Below are positions 1 to 8,261 of a DNA stretch of 64,000 nucleotides, in pieces. The stretch lies in assembly GCF_003432075.1 (NCBI RefSeq), contig NZ_QWBU01000002.1, positions 186,001 to 250,000 on the forward strand. The letters run 5' to 3'. Source of the stretch: Shinella sp. WSJ-2. GTDB taxonomy: Bacteria > Pseudomonadota > Alphaproteobacteria > Rhizobiales > Rhizobiaceae. The notes beneath the pieces were generated by a model, which saw only the letters and a program-made list of their open reading frames with translations, was not told the origin of the DNA and did not search any database. The translations under genes and the position numbers were made by a program. How positions within the stretch are numbered: position 1 is the stretch's first letter; each line of letters opens with the position of its first letter.

Positions 1-428
1 GCGACGATATCGGCCGCCGTCAGCGCCGTCTGCATGGAGGAGAGCGCCGCCTCCCAGGTGCCGGGCGAAATCGCTGTTTCCGCAGCGTTGCAATAGTAGC
101 CGAGCAAGCCGTCGATCTGGGTCGGGATGCGCGGCGAGGTGCGGCGCACGGGGAAGGACGTGGCGATCGCCTCGCCCTTGTAGCCGGCGGCCTGCCACTG
201 CGTCCAAGCGGTCTGGAGGAAGGACAGGTAGCCGGCGTCATGAACCTTGTGCGCGGTTTCAAGGCCGTGCCGTTCCGGTGCGGCGATGTCGGTAAAACCG
301 GCGTCCTTCACCGCGGCCAGAATCCATTCGGCCCGGAACGGCGCCTCGAAGGGCGGCACCAGTTCACCGCCGTAAAGCTCGCTGCGAGCGTTCCTGAGCT
401 TGTGGTCCTCGGAAAAGATAATGCGCAT
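1..428 (-). CDS. aphA: acetylpolyamine amidohydrolase, N-terminal part (runs off the window)
   Basis: The first 142 codons of a histone-deacetylase-superfamily protein are present; the rest lies left of base 1. The ATG is at 428-426. The reading begins MRIIFSEDHKLRNAR and continues with ELYGGELVPPFEAP and YKGEAIATSFPVRR, which I recognise as the acetylpolyamine aminohydrolase signature (Mycoplana ramosa AphA type). The family is zinc-dependent and removes acetyl groups from N-acetylputrescine, -spermidine and -spermine in the cytoplasm. The zinc ligands lie in the missing part, so activity cannot be judged here. Assignment comes from remembered family sequence, not from a search. Confidence 0.9.
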   Translation of the reverse strand, partial: MRIIFSEDHKLRNARSELYGGELVPPFEAPFRAEWILAAVKDAGFTDIAAPERHGLETAHKVHDAGYLSFLQTAWTQWQAAGYKGEAIATSFPVRRTSPRIPTQIDGLLGYYCNAAETAISPGTWEAALSSMQTALTAADIV

Positions 429-520
429 GAAAAGTCCCCATTGTCATTTGGGCGCGACGGTAGTGCATTTTTCCGGCAAGGGAAATCTCTCCCGCGGGGT
501 AGGTTTTCGCCCAGAATGCA

Positions 521-551
521 AATCCGCCCCGGCCAATGGCAGGGGCGGATT
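521..551 (-). terminator. hairpin downstream of the 570-980 gene
   Basis: A perfect 10-bp stem (521-530 AATCCGCCCC pairs with 542-551) closes an 11-base loop. It lies just past the stop of the small membrane protein gene on the minus strand. The following minus-strand bases are only moderately T-rich, so it may be a weak rho-independent terminator or an mRNA-stabilising hairpin between this gene and aphA. The rest of the 429-569 gap shows nothing else. Confidence 0.5.
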
Positions 552-569
552 GCGGGACGATCCCATGCG

Positions 570-980
570 TCAGGCAAGCAGGGCCCTGCGCTGGCGGCCG
601 AGACCGATCTGCTTGATCAGCATGATATCGGCAACCGCGACGGCGGCCACAGCGATGAGGCCCATGCCGACGGCGGTCAGGTTGGCGTGGTCGAGAACGA
701 GCACCGCCACGCTGCCGAGAACCCAGAGTGCATCGCCGATCATGACGAAGCGCACGGCGGCGGGCGACGGCTGCTCCTGCCGGCCGACGGCGAGGTGAAA
801 GCCGCCCCAGAAAACGAAGAAGACGGCGAAGGCCAGGAGAATGCCGGGCGTGGCGAGCGGACCGATAAGGCCGCTGATCGGGCCGGAAAAGGCAAAGAGC
901 AGGCCGGCGGTGGCAAGCGAGAAGACGCCGTCGAACAGCATGATGGACTTCAGAAGATTGCGGTTGAGGGTGGCGAACAT
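570..980 (-). CDS. small four-helix membrane protein, unknown function
   Basis: A 136-residue hydrophobic protein with four predicted membrane segments at about residues 10-31, 44-65, 76-96 and 101-122, ending in a basic tail. The start at 980 is chosen because AAAGGA lies seven bases upstream; an in-frame ATG 19 codons earlier has no such site and would add a polar leader. No enzyme motif is visible. It is transcribed divergently from the XRE regulator at 1107 across a 126-bp gap holding a dyad, so it may be that regulator's target. Function is not known to me. Confidence 0.8.
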   Translation of the reverse strand: MFATLNRNLLKSIMLFDGVFSLATAGLLFAFSGPISGLIGPLATPGILLAFAVFFVFWGGFHLAVGRQEQPSPAAVRFVMIGDALWVLGSVAVLVLDHANLTAVGMGLIAVAAVAVADIMLIKQIGLGRQRRALLA

Positions 981-1036
981 GATGGGTTCCTTTCGTTTCG
1001 ATGGGCTGATCCTGCCCGGTGACCTGTCGCAAACCA

Positions 1037-1053
1037 ATTACGTCAGAGGTAAT
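1037..1053. promoter_or_regulatory. candidate operator ATTAC-N7-GTAAT
   Basis: A perfect 5-bp inverted repeat with a 7-base spacer (ATTAC GTCAGAG GTAAT) lies in the divergent gap between the membrane protein gene (start 980) and the XRE regulator (start 1107). Position and symmetry suit a dimeric helix-turn-helix protein controlling both genes. Binding by the neighbouring regulator is inferred. Confidence 0.5.
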
Positions 1054-1106
1054 GGAAATCATGTCCCGCCTCGTGTTGAGTGCGCGGGCAATCAGCGGAG
1101 GCGAGA

Positions 1107-1883
1107 ATGGAATTCGGCGAACACCTGAAGGAATGGCGCAGCCACCGGCGCATGAGCCAGCTGGAACTGGCAAACGAGGCTGGCATTTCCTCGCGCCATC
1201 TCTCCTTTCTCGAAACCGGCCGCTCGCGCCCCTCGGAGGGCATGATCCTCCGCCTCTCCGCGGTGCTCGACATTCCCGCGCGCGATCAGGGCCTGTTGTT
1301 TTCAGCCGCCGGCTTTCGCCCGCGCTTCGCCACGGCGCCGGCCAAAAGCCTCGCTGCCGTGCCGCCCGCCGTCGCCGAGGCGATCGGTCTCATCCTCGGC
1401 CGGCACGATCCCTATCCGGGCGTCGTCTTCGATCACGAATACAATGTGCTCACCGCCAACCAGGCCTTTCTCGGTCTTGCCGGCATGGCGGGCATCGCCG
1501 TTTCGCCCGGCGACAATTTCCTCGATGCCTATCTCGGCCCGACGCCGCTGCGCTCCATCGTCGTCAACTGGGCGCAATCGGCCGCCGATCTGGTGCACCG
1601 CATCCGCGCGGAGGCATGGCTGCAGGGGCCGCGCAGCCCGCTTCTCAAGCGCATCGAACGGCTCGCCGCGCAGGAGGATATCAAGGCGGCGCTCGAAACC
1701 TTCCCGGAGGGCGACCGCCTGCCGATCCTGCCCATCGAGATGCAGATCGGCGCGAAGCGCTTCAACTGGATCACCACGCTGACCTCCTTCGGCTCGACAC
1801 AGGACGCGCTCGTGCAGGGCGTGCTGATCGAAAGCTTCTTCCCCGCCGATGCCGAGACGCGGGCACATTTCGAGGGTGCGTGA
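1107..1883 (+). CDS. XRE-family regulator with MmyB-like ligand domain
   Basis: A 258-residue transcription factor. Residues about 5-62 form an XRE helix-turn-helix ([17 protein letters not shown], then [16 protein letters not shown]), and the remainder matches the MmyB-like domain that in some family members binds fatty acids. The start at 1107 follows GGAGGCGAGA; an in-frame ATG nine codons earlier lacks a ribosome site. The dyad at 1037-1053 is the likely operator, and the divergent small membrane protein the likely target. In other bacteria this regulator type often controls an adjacent dehydrogenase, but none is present here. A 7-bp GGCATCC/GGATGCC hairpin at 1885-1910 follows the stop. 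Confidence 0.85.
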   Translation: MEFGEHLKEWRSHRRMSQLELANEAGISSRHLSFLETGRSRPSEGMILRLSAVLDIPARDQGLLFSAAGFRPRFATAPAKSLAAVPPAVAEAIGLILGRHDPYPGVVFDHEYNVLTANQAFLGLAGMAGIAVSPGDNFLDAYLGPTPLRSIVVNWAQSAADLVHRIRAEAWLQGPRSPLLKRIERLAAQEDIKAALETFPEGDRLPILPIEMQIGAKRFNWITTLTSFGSTQDALVQGVLIESFFPADAETRAHFEGA

Positions 1884-1957
1884 AGGCATCCGAAACAGAC
1901 TGGGGATGCCGCCCCCTCCACCCTGTCCTGCGGCGCCAAACGCACTACATTCGCGCC

Positions 1958-3559
1958 ATGAGCTTCTTTTCCGACACTGATTCGCCGACCAACCTCACCG
2001 AATATTCGGTGTCGGACCTGTCCGGCTCCATCAAGCGCACCATCGAGCAGGCCTTCGACCAGGTCAGGGTGCGCGGCGAGATTTCCGGCTATCGCGGGCA
2101 GCATTCCTCGGGACATGCCTATTTCTCGCTGAAGGACGACAAGGCGCGCATCGACGCCGTCATCTGGAAGGGCAGCTTTTCGCGCCTGCGCTTCAAGCCG
2201 GAAGAGGGCATGGAGGTGATCGCCACCGGCAAGATCACCACCTTCCCCGGCTCGTCGAAATACCAGATCGTCATCGAGGCGCTGGAACCCGCCGGCGCCG
2301 GCGCGCTGATGGCGCTGCTCGAAGAGCGCCGCCGCAAGCTCGCCGCCGAGGGCCTGTTCGACACCGAGCGCAAGAAGCCGCTGCCCTTCCTGCCGAAAGT
2401 CATCGGCGTCGTCACCTCGCCGACCGGCGCCGTCATCCGTGACATCCTGCACCGCATCGCCGACCGCTTCCCCGTCCATGTCGTCGTCTGGCCCGTCAAG
2501 GTGCAGGGCGAAGGCTCGGGCCAGGAGGTGGCGGCCGCCATCGAGGGCTTCAACACGCTCGATCCGCTCGGGCCGATCCAGATCCCGGACGTGCTGATCG
2601 TCGCGCGCGGCGGCGGCAGCCTCGAAGACCTCTGGAGCTTCAACGACGAGATCGTCGTGCGCGCCGCCGCGGCCTCGAAAATCCCGCTGATCTCCGCCGT
2701 CGGCCACGAGACCGACTGGACGTTGATCGACCACGCCGCCGACCGTCGCGCGCCCACCCCGACGGGCGCCGCCGAAATGGCGGTGCCCGTGAAGGCCGAT
2801 CTCGACGCCGAAATCGCCTCGCTTGCCGCCCGCCTGCGTGGCGCGACGGCCCGGCAGATGGACAATCGCCGCCAGGGCGTGCGCGCGCTTGCCCGTGCGC
2901 TGCCCTCGCTCGACCAGCTTCTGGCGCTGCCGCGCCGCCGCTTCGACGAGGCCGCCGCCGGCCTCGGCCGCGGCCTGCAGATGAACACGGTCAACAAGCG
3001 CCGCGCCTTCGAGCGCACCGCCGCGCATCTGCGGCCCGATATGCTGCTGACCCGCATTGCAGAGCGCCGCCAGCGCGTGGCCGATCGCGTGCTGCGCGCC
3101 GAGCGCATCGTCGAGCGCCGGCTCGACCAGCTGCGCGCCCGCCTCTCCGCCTTCGACGTGTCGCTGCGCGCCACGCCCGCCCGTATCAAGACGCAGACCG
3201 AGCGGTCGCGCGACAGGCTGAAGGGCCTCGCCTTGCGAGCCGAAAGCGCGCTTTCAGGCGATCTCTCGCGCCGCCGCGCCCTCGTTCAGGCGCAGGATCG
3301 CGTGCTGCAATCGCTCTCCTACCGCAATGTGCTGAAACGCGGCTATGCGCTGGTGCGCGACGAGGACGGCGTGCCGGTGAAGGGCGCCGCAGCGCTTGGC
3401 CCCGGCCGCGCCATCGCCATCGAATTCGCCGACGGCAGCGTGGAGGCCGTCACCGGCGCGGGCACCAATCCGGGCGGCAGCACGCCGCCGCGCAAGAAGC
3501 CGGCCAAGCCTGAGGCGGAGGCGGCCAACCCGGCACCGCGCCAAGGCTCGCTGTTCTGA
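1958..3559 (+). CDS. xseA: exodeoxyribonuclease VII large subunit
   Basis: A 533-residue protein, the usual length for XseA plus a C-terminal tail. The N-terminal OB-fold (about 15-110, with [23 protein letters not shown]) binds single-stranded DNA. The catalytic core carries [15 protein letters not shown] and [14 protein letters not shown] near residues 216-230. It forms exonuclease VII with several copies of XseB and degrades single-stranded DNA to oligonucleotides; xseB is not in this window. The long C-terminal part is rich in Arg and Ala and probably coiled coil. The tail carries a Pro/Lys-rich linker and the end GSLF. The ATG at 1958 begins the conserved N-terminus; open frame upstream of it reads through the XRE gene in another phase. 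Confidence 0.96.
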   Translation: MSFFSDTDSPTNLTEYSVSDLSGSIKRTIEQAFDQVRVRGEISGYRGQHSSGHAYFSLKDDKARIDAVIWKGSFSRLRFKPEEGMEVIATGKITTFPGSSKYQIVIEALEPAGAGALMALLEERRRKLAAEGLFDTERKKPLPFLPKVIGVVTSPTGAVIRDILHRIADRFPVHVVVWPVKVQGEGSGQEVAAAIEGFNTLDPLGPIQIPDVLIVARGGGSLEDLWSFNDEIVVRAAAASKIPLISAVGHETDWTLIDHAADRRAPTPTGAAEMAVPVKADLDAEIASLAARLRGATARQMDNRRQGVRALARALPSLDQLLALPRRRFDEAAAGLGRGLQMNTVNKRRAFERTAAHLRPDMLLTRIAERRQRVADRVLRAERIVERRLDQLRARLSAFDVSLRATPARIKTQTERSRDRLKGLALRAESALSGDLSRRRALVQAQDRVLQSLSYRNVLKRGYALVRDEDGVPVKGAAALGPGRAIAIEFADGSVEAVTGAGTNPGGSTPPRKKPAKPEAEAANPAPRQGSLF

Positions 3560-3566
3560 GGCCGTC

Positions 3567-4157
3567 ATGCGTATCCTGCTCGTGCTTGCCCATCCCCTGG
3601 AAGACAGCTTTGCCGCCAGCACGGCCGAAACGGTGCGCCGGAAGCTGACGGAGAACGGCCACACGGTCGATCTTCTCGATCTCTACCGCGAGAATTTCGA
3701 CCCGCGCCTCAGCGTTTCCGAACGCGGGCGCTATTTCGAGCCCGACTACGATCCCTCTGAAGCCGAACCCTATATCGGCAGGCTGAAAGCGGCCGACGGG
3801 CTGGTGCTGGTTTTCCCCCAGTGGTGGTTCAACTTCCCGGCCATATTGAAAGGCTTCTTCGACCGCGTCTTCGCGCCCGGCGTCGCCTTCGAGAATGATC
3901 CGCAGGGCGGGCGCATCCAGCCGCGGCTCGGCAATATCCATCTGTTCTGGGCTTTCACCACGACGGGCTCGCCCTGGTGGGTCGTGACGTTCTATATGGG
4001 CAATCCCGTCAAGCGCCTTTTGAAGCGCGGCATCGCCGCCTTCTGCGCCAATGGGCTGGATTTCAAGCTGGTCAGCCTACACGACATGGACCGCATCGAC
4101 GACACAAAGCGCCGCGCGCATCTTCTGCGCGTCGAAAAACTCGTCGACAAAATCTGA
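3567..4157 (+). CDS. NAD(P)H-dependent quinone reductase, flavodoxin fold
   Basis: A 196-residue protein of the NQO1/MdaB/KefF family. The N-terminus MRILLVLAHPLEDSFAA is the FMN/FAD phosphate-binding strand and loop. VFPQWWFNFPAILKGFFDRVF (around residues 80-100) is the flavin contact and quinone-pocket segment typical of the family. It probably performs two-electron reduction of quinones with NAD(P)H, limiting redox cycling. It starts seven bases after the xseA stop and so may share its transcript. It converges on the MarR gene with one base between stop codons. The electron acceptor cannot be told from sequence. Confidence 0.9.
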   Translation: MRILLVLAHPLEDSFAASTAETVRRKLTENGHTVDLLDLYRENFDPRLSVSERGRYFEPDYDPSEAEPYIGRLKAADGLVLVFPQWWFNFPAILKGFFDRVFAPGVAFENDPQGGRIQPRLGNIHLFWAFTTTGSPWWVVTFYMGNPVKRLLKRGIAAFCANGLDFKLVSLHDMDRIDDTKRRAHLLRVEKLVDKI

Positions 4158-4158
4158 A

Positions 4159-4641
4159 TTATTCGAATTCGCCGAGAAACTTGCGCAGCAAGCCATCGAG
4201 CGCCGCGCGCTCCTGCGCGTCGAGACCGTCGAGCAGCTTGTGCTGGTTTTCGACATGGTCCGTCACCGCCGCATCGACCAGCGCGAGCCCCTTCGGCGTC
4301 AGCGCGATGATCACGCCGCGCCGATCGTCCGGATTGTGGGACCGTTCGATGAGGCCGGCCTTTTCCAGCTGGTCGAGCCGGTTGGTCATGGTGCCGGAGG
4401 AGACCATAGTCGTGGCGATGAGGTCGCCCGGCGACAGCCGGTAGGGCGGGCCGGAGCGGCGCAGCGTCGCCAGCACGTCGAAACTCGCCGAATTGAGCCC
4501 ATGCGCGGCCAGCGCCTTTTCGATCTCCCGCGCCAGATGCGTGCGCAGCCGCGCGATGCGGCCGAGAAGTCCCATCGGCTCGACATCGAGGTCGGGCCGT
4601 TCGCGGTTCCACTGGGCGAGAATTCTGTCGACATGATCCAT
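4159..4641 (-). CDS. MarR-family transcriptional regulator
   Basis: A 160-residue winged-helix protein. The DNA-binding core covers about 40-115, with SFDVLATLRRSGPPY, the recognition-helix region SSGTMTNRLDQLEKAGLIER and the wing SHNPDDRRGVIIALT. It is transcribed divergently from the EamA transporter, and two near-identical 18-bp palindromes fill the gap. This is the usual local-repressor layout for MarR proteins that release DNA on binding a small aromatic or oxidant ligand. The inferred regulon is itself plus the exporter. The ligand is unknown. Confidence 0.92.
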   Translation of the reverse strand: MDHVDRILAQWNRERPDLDVEPMGLLGRIARLRTHLAREIEKALAAHGLNSASFDVLATLRRSGPPYRLSPGDLIATTMVSSGTMTNRLDQLEKAGLIERSHNPDDRRGVIIALTPKGLALVDAAVTDHVENQHKLLDGLDAQERAALDGLLRKFLGEFE

Positions 4642-4662
4642 GGCGCGACTAAAGCCGGCAAC

Positions 4663-4706
4663 TATCTTGACGTCAAGATAAAATCATATATCTTGACATC
4701 AAGATT
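4663..4706. promoter_or_regulatory. twin MarR-type operators
   Basis: Two 18-bp palindromes occur in the MarR/EamA gap. 4663-4680 reads TATCTTGACGTCAAGATA, perfectly symmetric; 4689-4706 reads TATCTTGACATCAAGATT, differing at two positions. Their centres are 26 bp apart. They lie 22 bp before the MarR start and 19 bp before the transporter start, so occupancy would block both promoters. The TTGA half-sites fit MarR dimers. Assignment to the adjacent MarR is inference from position. Confidence 0.85.
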
Positions 4707-4724
4707 CTTCGAATGGAGATATCC

Positions 4725-5633
4725 ATGTCTCGCACCTCCGACATCCTCTTCACCGCAACGGCCCCCGCCATCTGGGGCAGCACTTACATCGTCACCACCG
4801 AGCTTCTGCCGTCCGGTTATCCGCTGACGGTGGCCATGCTGCGCGCCTTGCCGGCGGGCCTTATCCTGCTCGCGCTCGTGCGCCAGCTGCCGAAGGGCAT
4901 CTGGTGGCCGCGCACCTTCCTGCTCGGCGCGCTGAATTTCTCGTTTTTCTGGGCGATGCTCTTCGTTTCGGCCTATCGCCTGCCCGGTGGCGTTGCTGCG
5001 ACGGTCGGCGCCATTCAGCCGCTGATCGTTCTCGGCCTGTCGCGCGCCCTGATGGGTACGACGGTGCGCCCGCTTGCCGTCGTCGCCGGCCTTGCCGGCA
5101 TCGGCGGGGTCGCGCTTCTCGTGCTGACGCCGGCCGCCAAACTCGATCCGATCGGCATCGCCGCCGGCCTTGCGGGTGCGGTCTCGATGGCTTTCGGCAC
5201 GGTTCTGTCGCGCCACTGGCAGCCGCCCGTGCCGCCGCTCACCTTCACCGCCTGGCAATTGACGGCCGGCGGTCTGCTGCTGGTGCCCGTCGCGCTCACC
5301 TTCGAACCCGCTCTGCCGGTTCCCTCCGTGCAGAACCTGCTCGGCTTCGTCTATCTCGGCGGCATCGGCGCGGCGCTGACCTATATCGTCTGGTTCCGCG
5401 GCCTGTCGCGGCTCGACCCGGCGACCGTCTCGCCGCTCGGTTTTCTCAGCCCGCTCGTCGCCGTCATGCTCGGCTGGGCGCTACTGGCGCAGGACCTCAG
5501 CCCCTTCCAGATAACGGGCATGGTGGTGGTTCTCGCCAGCGTCTGGCTCAGCCAATGGGCGCAATCGGCCCCGGCGGCAAAGACGGTCAGTCCGAGCGGT
5601 GCGCCTTCCGCCGCGCGGCTGTCAGCCCTTTGA
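4725..5633 (+). CDS. EamA/DMT-family transporter
   Basis: A 302-residue membrane protein with about ten hydrophobic helices and the two-fold EamA repeat (first repeat from about residue 8 with ATAPAIWGSTYIVTTELL, second from about 145). Members export amino acids, purines or small metabolites. I choose the ATG at 4725 because GGAGAT lies about seven bases before it; the ATG at 4713 contributes that same ribosome site and has none of its own. Control by the divergent MarR protein is likely from the twin operators. Its 3' end overlaps the convergent proC gene by 47 bp. Substrate is unknown. Confidence 0.88.
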   Translation: MSRTSDILFTATAPAIWGSTYIVTTELLPSGYPLTVAMLRALPAGLILLALVRQLPKGIWWPRTFLLGALNFSFFWAMLFVSAYRLPGGVAATVGAIQPLIVLGLSRALMGTTVRPLAVVAGLAGIGGVALLVLTPAAKLDPIGIAAGLAGAVSMAFGTVLSRHWQPPVPPLTFTAWQLTAGGLLLVPVALTFEPALPVPSVQNLLGFVYLGGIGAALTYIVWFRGLSRLDPATVSPLGFLSPLVAVMLGWALLAQDLSPFQITGMVVVLASVWLSQWAQSAPAAKTVSPSGAPSAARLSAL

Positions 5634-6372
5634 AGACGGCATGGGCAAGGTCGGCCTCGACCATGGCGGAGAGGCCGGCGGCGGTGGTGCCGCGATATTC
5701 CATGAAGAGTTCGACAATATCGGCGGGCGTCTGTGCAATGCCCGCCATCTGCGTCGCAGCGCCCAGAAAAAGCTGGCGCACCGCGATATCGGCCGTATCC
5801 GGATCGATGCCGGATTCGATGGCATGGCGGATCATCGCATCCGCCATAAGCGCCGGAAAGGCCGGCCCGGACCCGGTCAACGCCGTGAAATAATCCAGCT
5901 CGTATTCGCCGCTGATGACATGCTCGCGGCCGGACGCGGCAAAGAACCGGCGGGCGAAGTCCAGCTCCGACCGGCGCACATCGCGCGTTGCAAACCACGG
6001 CGTGAACGACAGACGCTGCTCGGCGCAGGCATTCGGCATCGCCCGCACGATGCGCTGTGCGCCGAACCGGTCGGAAATTTCTTCCACCGTCACGCCAGCC
6101 ATGACCGAGATCACGAAACGGCCGCGCAGATCAAGCTCGAGCGCCTCGATATCGGCGGGACGGATGGAGAGGAGAATGACGTCGGAGGCATCGACGAGGA
6201 TCGCATTGTCCGTCGTCATATGCACGCCCGGCCACGCTTCGAAGCCGGAAATATTGCCGGAGCGCGAGGACAGGACGAGATCGGCGGGTTTGATGATGCG
6301 GTCGGTCAGAACCGGCCGGAGCAAAGCCCCGGCCAGCCAACCACCGCCACCGATCACGCCGAGATGCGTCAT
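5587..6372 (-). CDS. proC: pyrroline-5-carboxylate reductase
   Basis: A 261-residue ProC-family protein. The NAD(P)-binding Rossmann loop is GVIGGGGWLAGALL at residues 5-18, the middle shows the conserved IVRAMPN, and the C-terminal dimer/active-site domain carries the hallmark ALTGSGPAF. The reaction is reduction of 1-pyrroline-5-carboxylate to proline. The ATG at 6372 overlaps the TGA of the upstream aminopeptidase gene (ATGA), which points to translational coupling; an earlier in-frame ATG six codons upstream is less likely. The sequence is somewhat divergent from canonical ProC, so it may be a second, catabolic or accessory copy. The 3' end overlaps the EamA gene tail to tail. Confidence 0.88.
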   Translation of the reverse strand: MTHLGVIGGGGWLAGALLRPVLTDRIIKPADLVLSSRSGNISGFEAWPGVHMTTDNAILVDASDVILLSIRPADIEALELDLRGRFVISVMAGVTVEEISDRFGAQRIVRAMPNACAEQRLSFTPWFATRDVRRSELDFARRFFAASGREHVISGEYELDYFTALTGSGPAFPALMADAMIRHAIESGIDPDTADIAVRQLFLGAATQMAGIAQTPADIVELFMEYRGTTAAGLSAMVEADLAHAVFKGLTAARRKAHRSD

Positions 6373-7634
6373 GCGCGCTCGCCGGCCCATTCGCCGGCGC
6401 GCATGACGGGGACGCGGCTGCCGTCATTGCGGATACCGTCGATATCCACCTTGTCGGAGCCGATCATCCAGTCGATATGGATGAGGCTTTCATTGCCGCC
6501 CTGCGCGCGGATCTGTTCCGGCGAGAGGTTTGCGCCATCCAGGAAGCACTTCGAATAGCACTGGCCGAGCGCAATGTGGCAGGAGGCGTTTTCGTCGAAC
6601 AGCGTGTTGTAGAACAGTATGCCGCTCGCCGAGATCGGCGAGGAATGCGGCACCAGCGCCACTTCGCCGAGCCGGCGCGCGCCCTCGTCGGTGTCCAGCA
6701 CCTTGTTCAGCACCGCCTCGCCCTTCGACGCCTTCGCCTCGACGATCCGGCCACCTTCGAAGCGCACCTGGATATCGTCGATCAGCGTGCCCTGATGCGA
6801 CAGCGGCTTGGTCGAGGAGACATGGCCTTCAACGCGCAGCGCATGCGGCGTCGTGAACACTTCTTCCGTCGGAATGTTCGGATTGCAGGTGATGCCGTTC
6901 TTCGCGGTGGAGGCGCCGCCGTGCCATTCGTGGCCGTCGGCGAGGCCGACCGTCAGGTCGGTGCCCGGCCCCTTGAAGTGAAGGGCGGCGAAGCGCTCGC
7001 CGTTCAGCCAGGCCGAACGCTTGGCAAGGCCGGCATTGTGCGCGGCCCAGGCCCCGACGGGATCGGCGACATCGACGCGCGAGGCGGCGAAGATCGCATT
7101 GGCGAGCTTTTCGACCGCCACGTCCTCCGGATCGTTCGGGAACACCTGTTTGGCCCAGGACGGATTCGGATAGGAGACGATGTTCCAGTTGATGTCGAAA
7201 TTGGCGATCTTCTCCAGCGCCGGCTTGTAGGCCATGGAATTGGCCTTGTTGGCGCGGGCGACCTTGGCCGGGTCCTCATTGGCGAGCAGCATCGGGTTGT
7301 CGCCGGCAATAGCGAGGCGCGCCGCGCCGTTGGCATAGGCCTTGGCCATGCCCTCGTAGAGCCAGTCCGAGGCGCGGTCGAAGCTTTCGTCCGGCGCATT
7401 GTGATAGCGGGCGAGCGTTGCTTCCTCGTCGGCATAGAAGGTGCTGACGAGACCTGCACCCGCCTTGTAGGCATGTTTGGTAATGAGACGGGCGAGCGGC
7501 AGCGCGGCAATCGGGGCCGTCATCACGAGGTCCTGCCCCTTCTGAAGCTGCAAGCCGACGCGCACGGCGACCTCGGCGAGCTTGTCGAGTTTTGCGGGAT
7601 CGACGGCGGCAGCGGAATTGGCGGGGTATGTCAT
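6369..7634 (-). CDS. M29-family aminopeptidase
   Basis: A 421-residue metallopeptidase of the AmpS/AmpT (M29) family, the normal length. The C-terminal half holds the metal-site segments VEGHVSST, GEVALVPHSSPIS, ENASCHIALGQCY and SLIHIDWMIGS, which carry the Glu, His and Asp ligands. Such enzymes remove N-terminal residues from peptides with low specificity using two metal ions. The ATG at 7634 begins MTYPANS; the ribosome site is weak. The stop overlaps the proC start by four bases, so peptide turnover and proline synthesis share one transcript. Confidence 0.92.
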   Translation of the reverse strand: MTYPANSAAAVDPAKLDKLAEVAVRVGLQLQKGQDLVMTAPIAALPLARLITKHAYKAGAGLVSTFYADEEATLARYHNAPDESFDRASDWLYEGMAKAYANGAARLAIAGDNPMLLANEDPAKVARANKANSMAYKPALEKIANFDINWNIVSYPNPSWAKQVFPNDPEDVAVEKLANAIFAASRVDVADPVGAWAAHNAGLAKRSAWLNGERFAALHFKGPGTDLTVGLADGHEWHGGASTAKNGITCNPNIPTEEVFTTPHALRVEGHVSSTKPLSHQGTLIDDIQVRFEGGRIVEAKASKGEAVLNKVLDTDEGARRLGEVALVPHSSPISASGILFYNTLFDENASCHIALGQCYSKCFLDGANLSPEQIRAQGGNESLIHIDWMIGSDKVDIDGIRNDGSRVPVMRAGEWAGERA

Positions 7635-7702
7635 GACAGGCCTGTCTTTCTGAAATCGATGAATGAAACTTAGTGTGCCCTGCAACAAATGAGAAGGCGC
7701 AA

Positions 7703-8176
7703 TCAGGCGATGACGGATGCGGAAATCGCCTTCAGCGCCGTCAAGGCATCGCGCGGCGCAAGCCGAACCTGCAAGCCGCGCTGGCCGCCATTCATATAGA
7801 CGGCCTCATGGACGAGCGCAGCCTCCTCTATGGCCGTCGGCACCTGCTTCTTCTGTCCGAACGGGCTGATGCCGCCGACCACGAAGCCGGTCAACCGCTC
7901 GGCGTCGGCGGGCTTCATCATGTTGGCCGACTTGCCCTTGAAGGCGCTGGCGAGCTTTTTCATGCTGACCTCGCAATCGGAGGGCACGATGACGCAGACC
8001 GGCTTGCCATCCACCTCCGCCATCAGCGTCTTCAGCACGCGTGCCGGATCCTCTCCCAAGGCCTCGGCGGCCTGGATGCCGACGCGGTCGGCTGTCGGAT
8101 CGTAGTCGTAGGTATGGACGGTGAAGGAAACGCCGGCCTTGGCGAGGGCCTGGGTGGCGCGGGTGGTCTTGGACAT
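7703..8176 (-). CDS. ybaK: YbaK/EbsC-type aminoacyl-tRNA deacylase
   Basis: A 157-residue protein matching the YbaK branch of the ProRS-editing (INS-like) fold. Visible family features are the N-terminal TRATQALAKAGVSFTVHTYDYD, the conserved KTLMAEVDG, the CVIVPSDCEVSMKKLA region, and VGGISPFGQKK, where the pocket glycine loop lies. YbaK hydrolyses mischarged Cys-tRNA(Pro). The ATG at 8176 is chosen because it begins the conserved domain; open frame continues upstream without homology. It stands alone between the aminopeptidase and pcaF. Confidence 0.92.
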   Translation of the reverse strand: MSKTTRATQALAKAGVSFTVHTYDYDPTADRVGIQAAEALGEDPARVLKTLMAEVDGKPVCVIVPSDCEVSMKKLASAFKGKSANMMKPADAERLTGFVVGGISPFGQKKQVPTAIEEAALVHEAVYMNGGQRGLQVRLAPRDALTALKAISASVIA

Positions 8177-8261
8177 GGGCGGGCCGTCATCGAAACGAAA
8201 ATATCGGACCGCATGGGTGCGAAATGCCGGACGGCTTGTCAACCGCCCGGACTGAGTGTCC

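Noticed and set aside
1529-3028. A 499-codon open frame antisense to xseA
   Set aside because: GC-rich DNA with a strong third-position bias leaves long antisense frames; it has no ribosome site or recognisable domain and lies opposite a certain gene.
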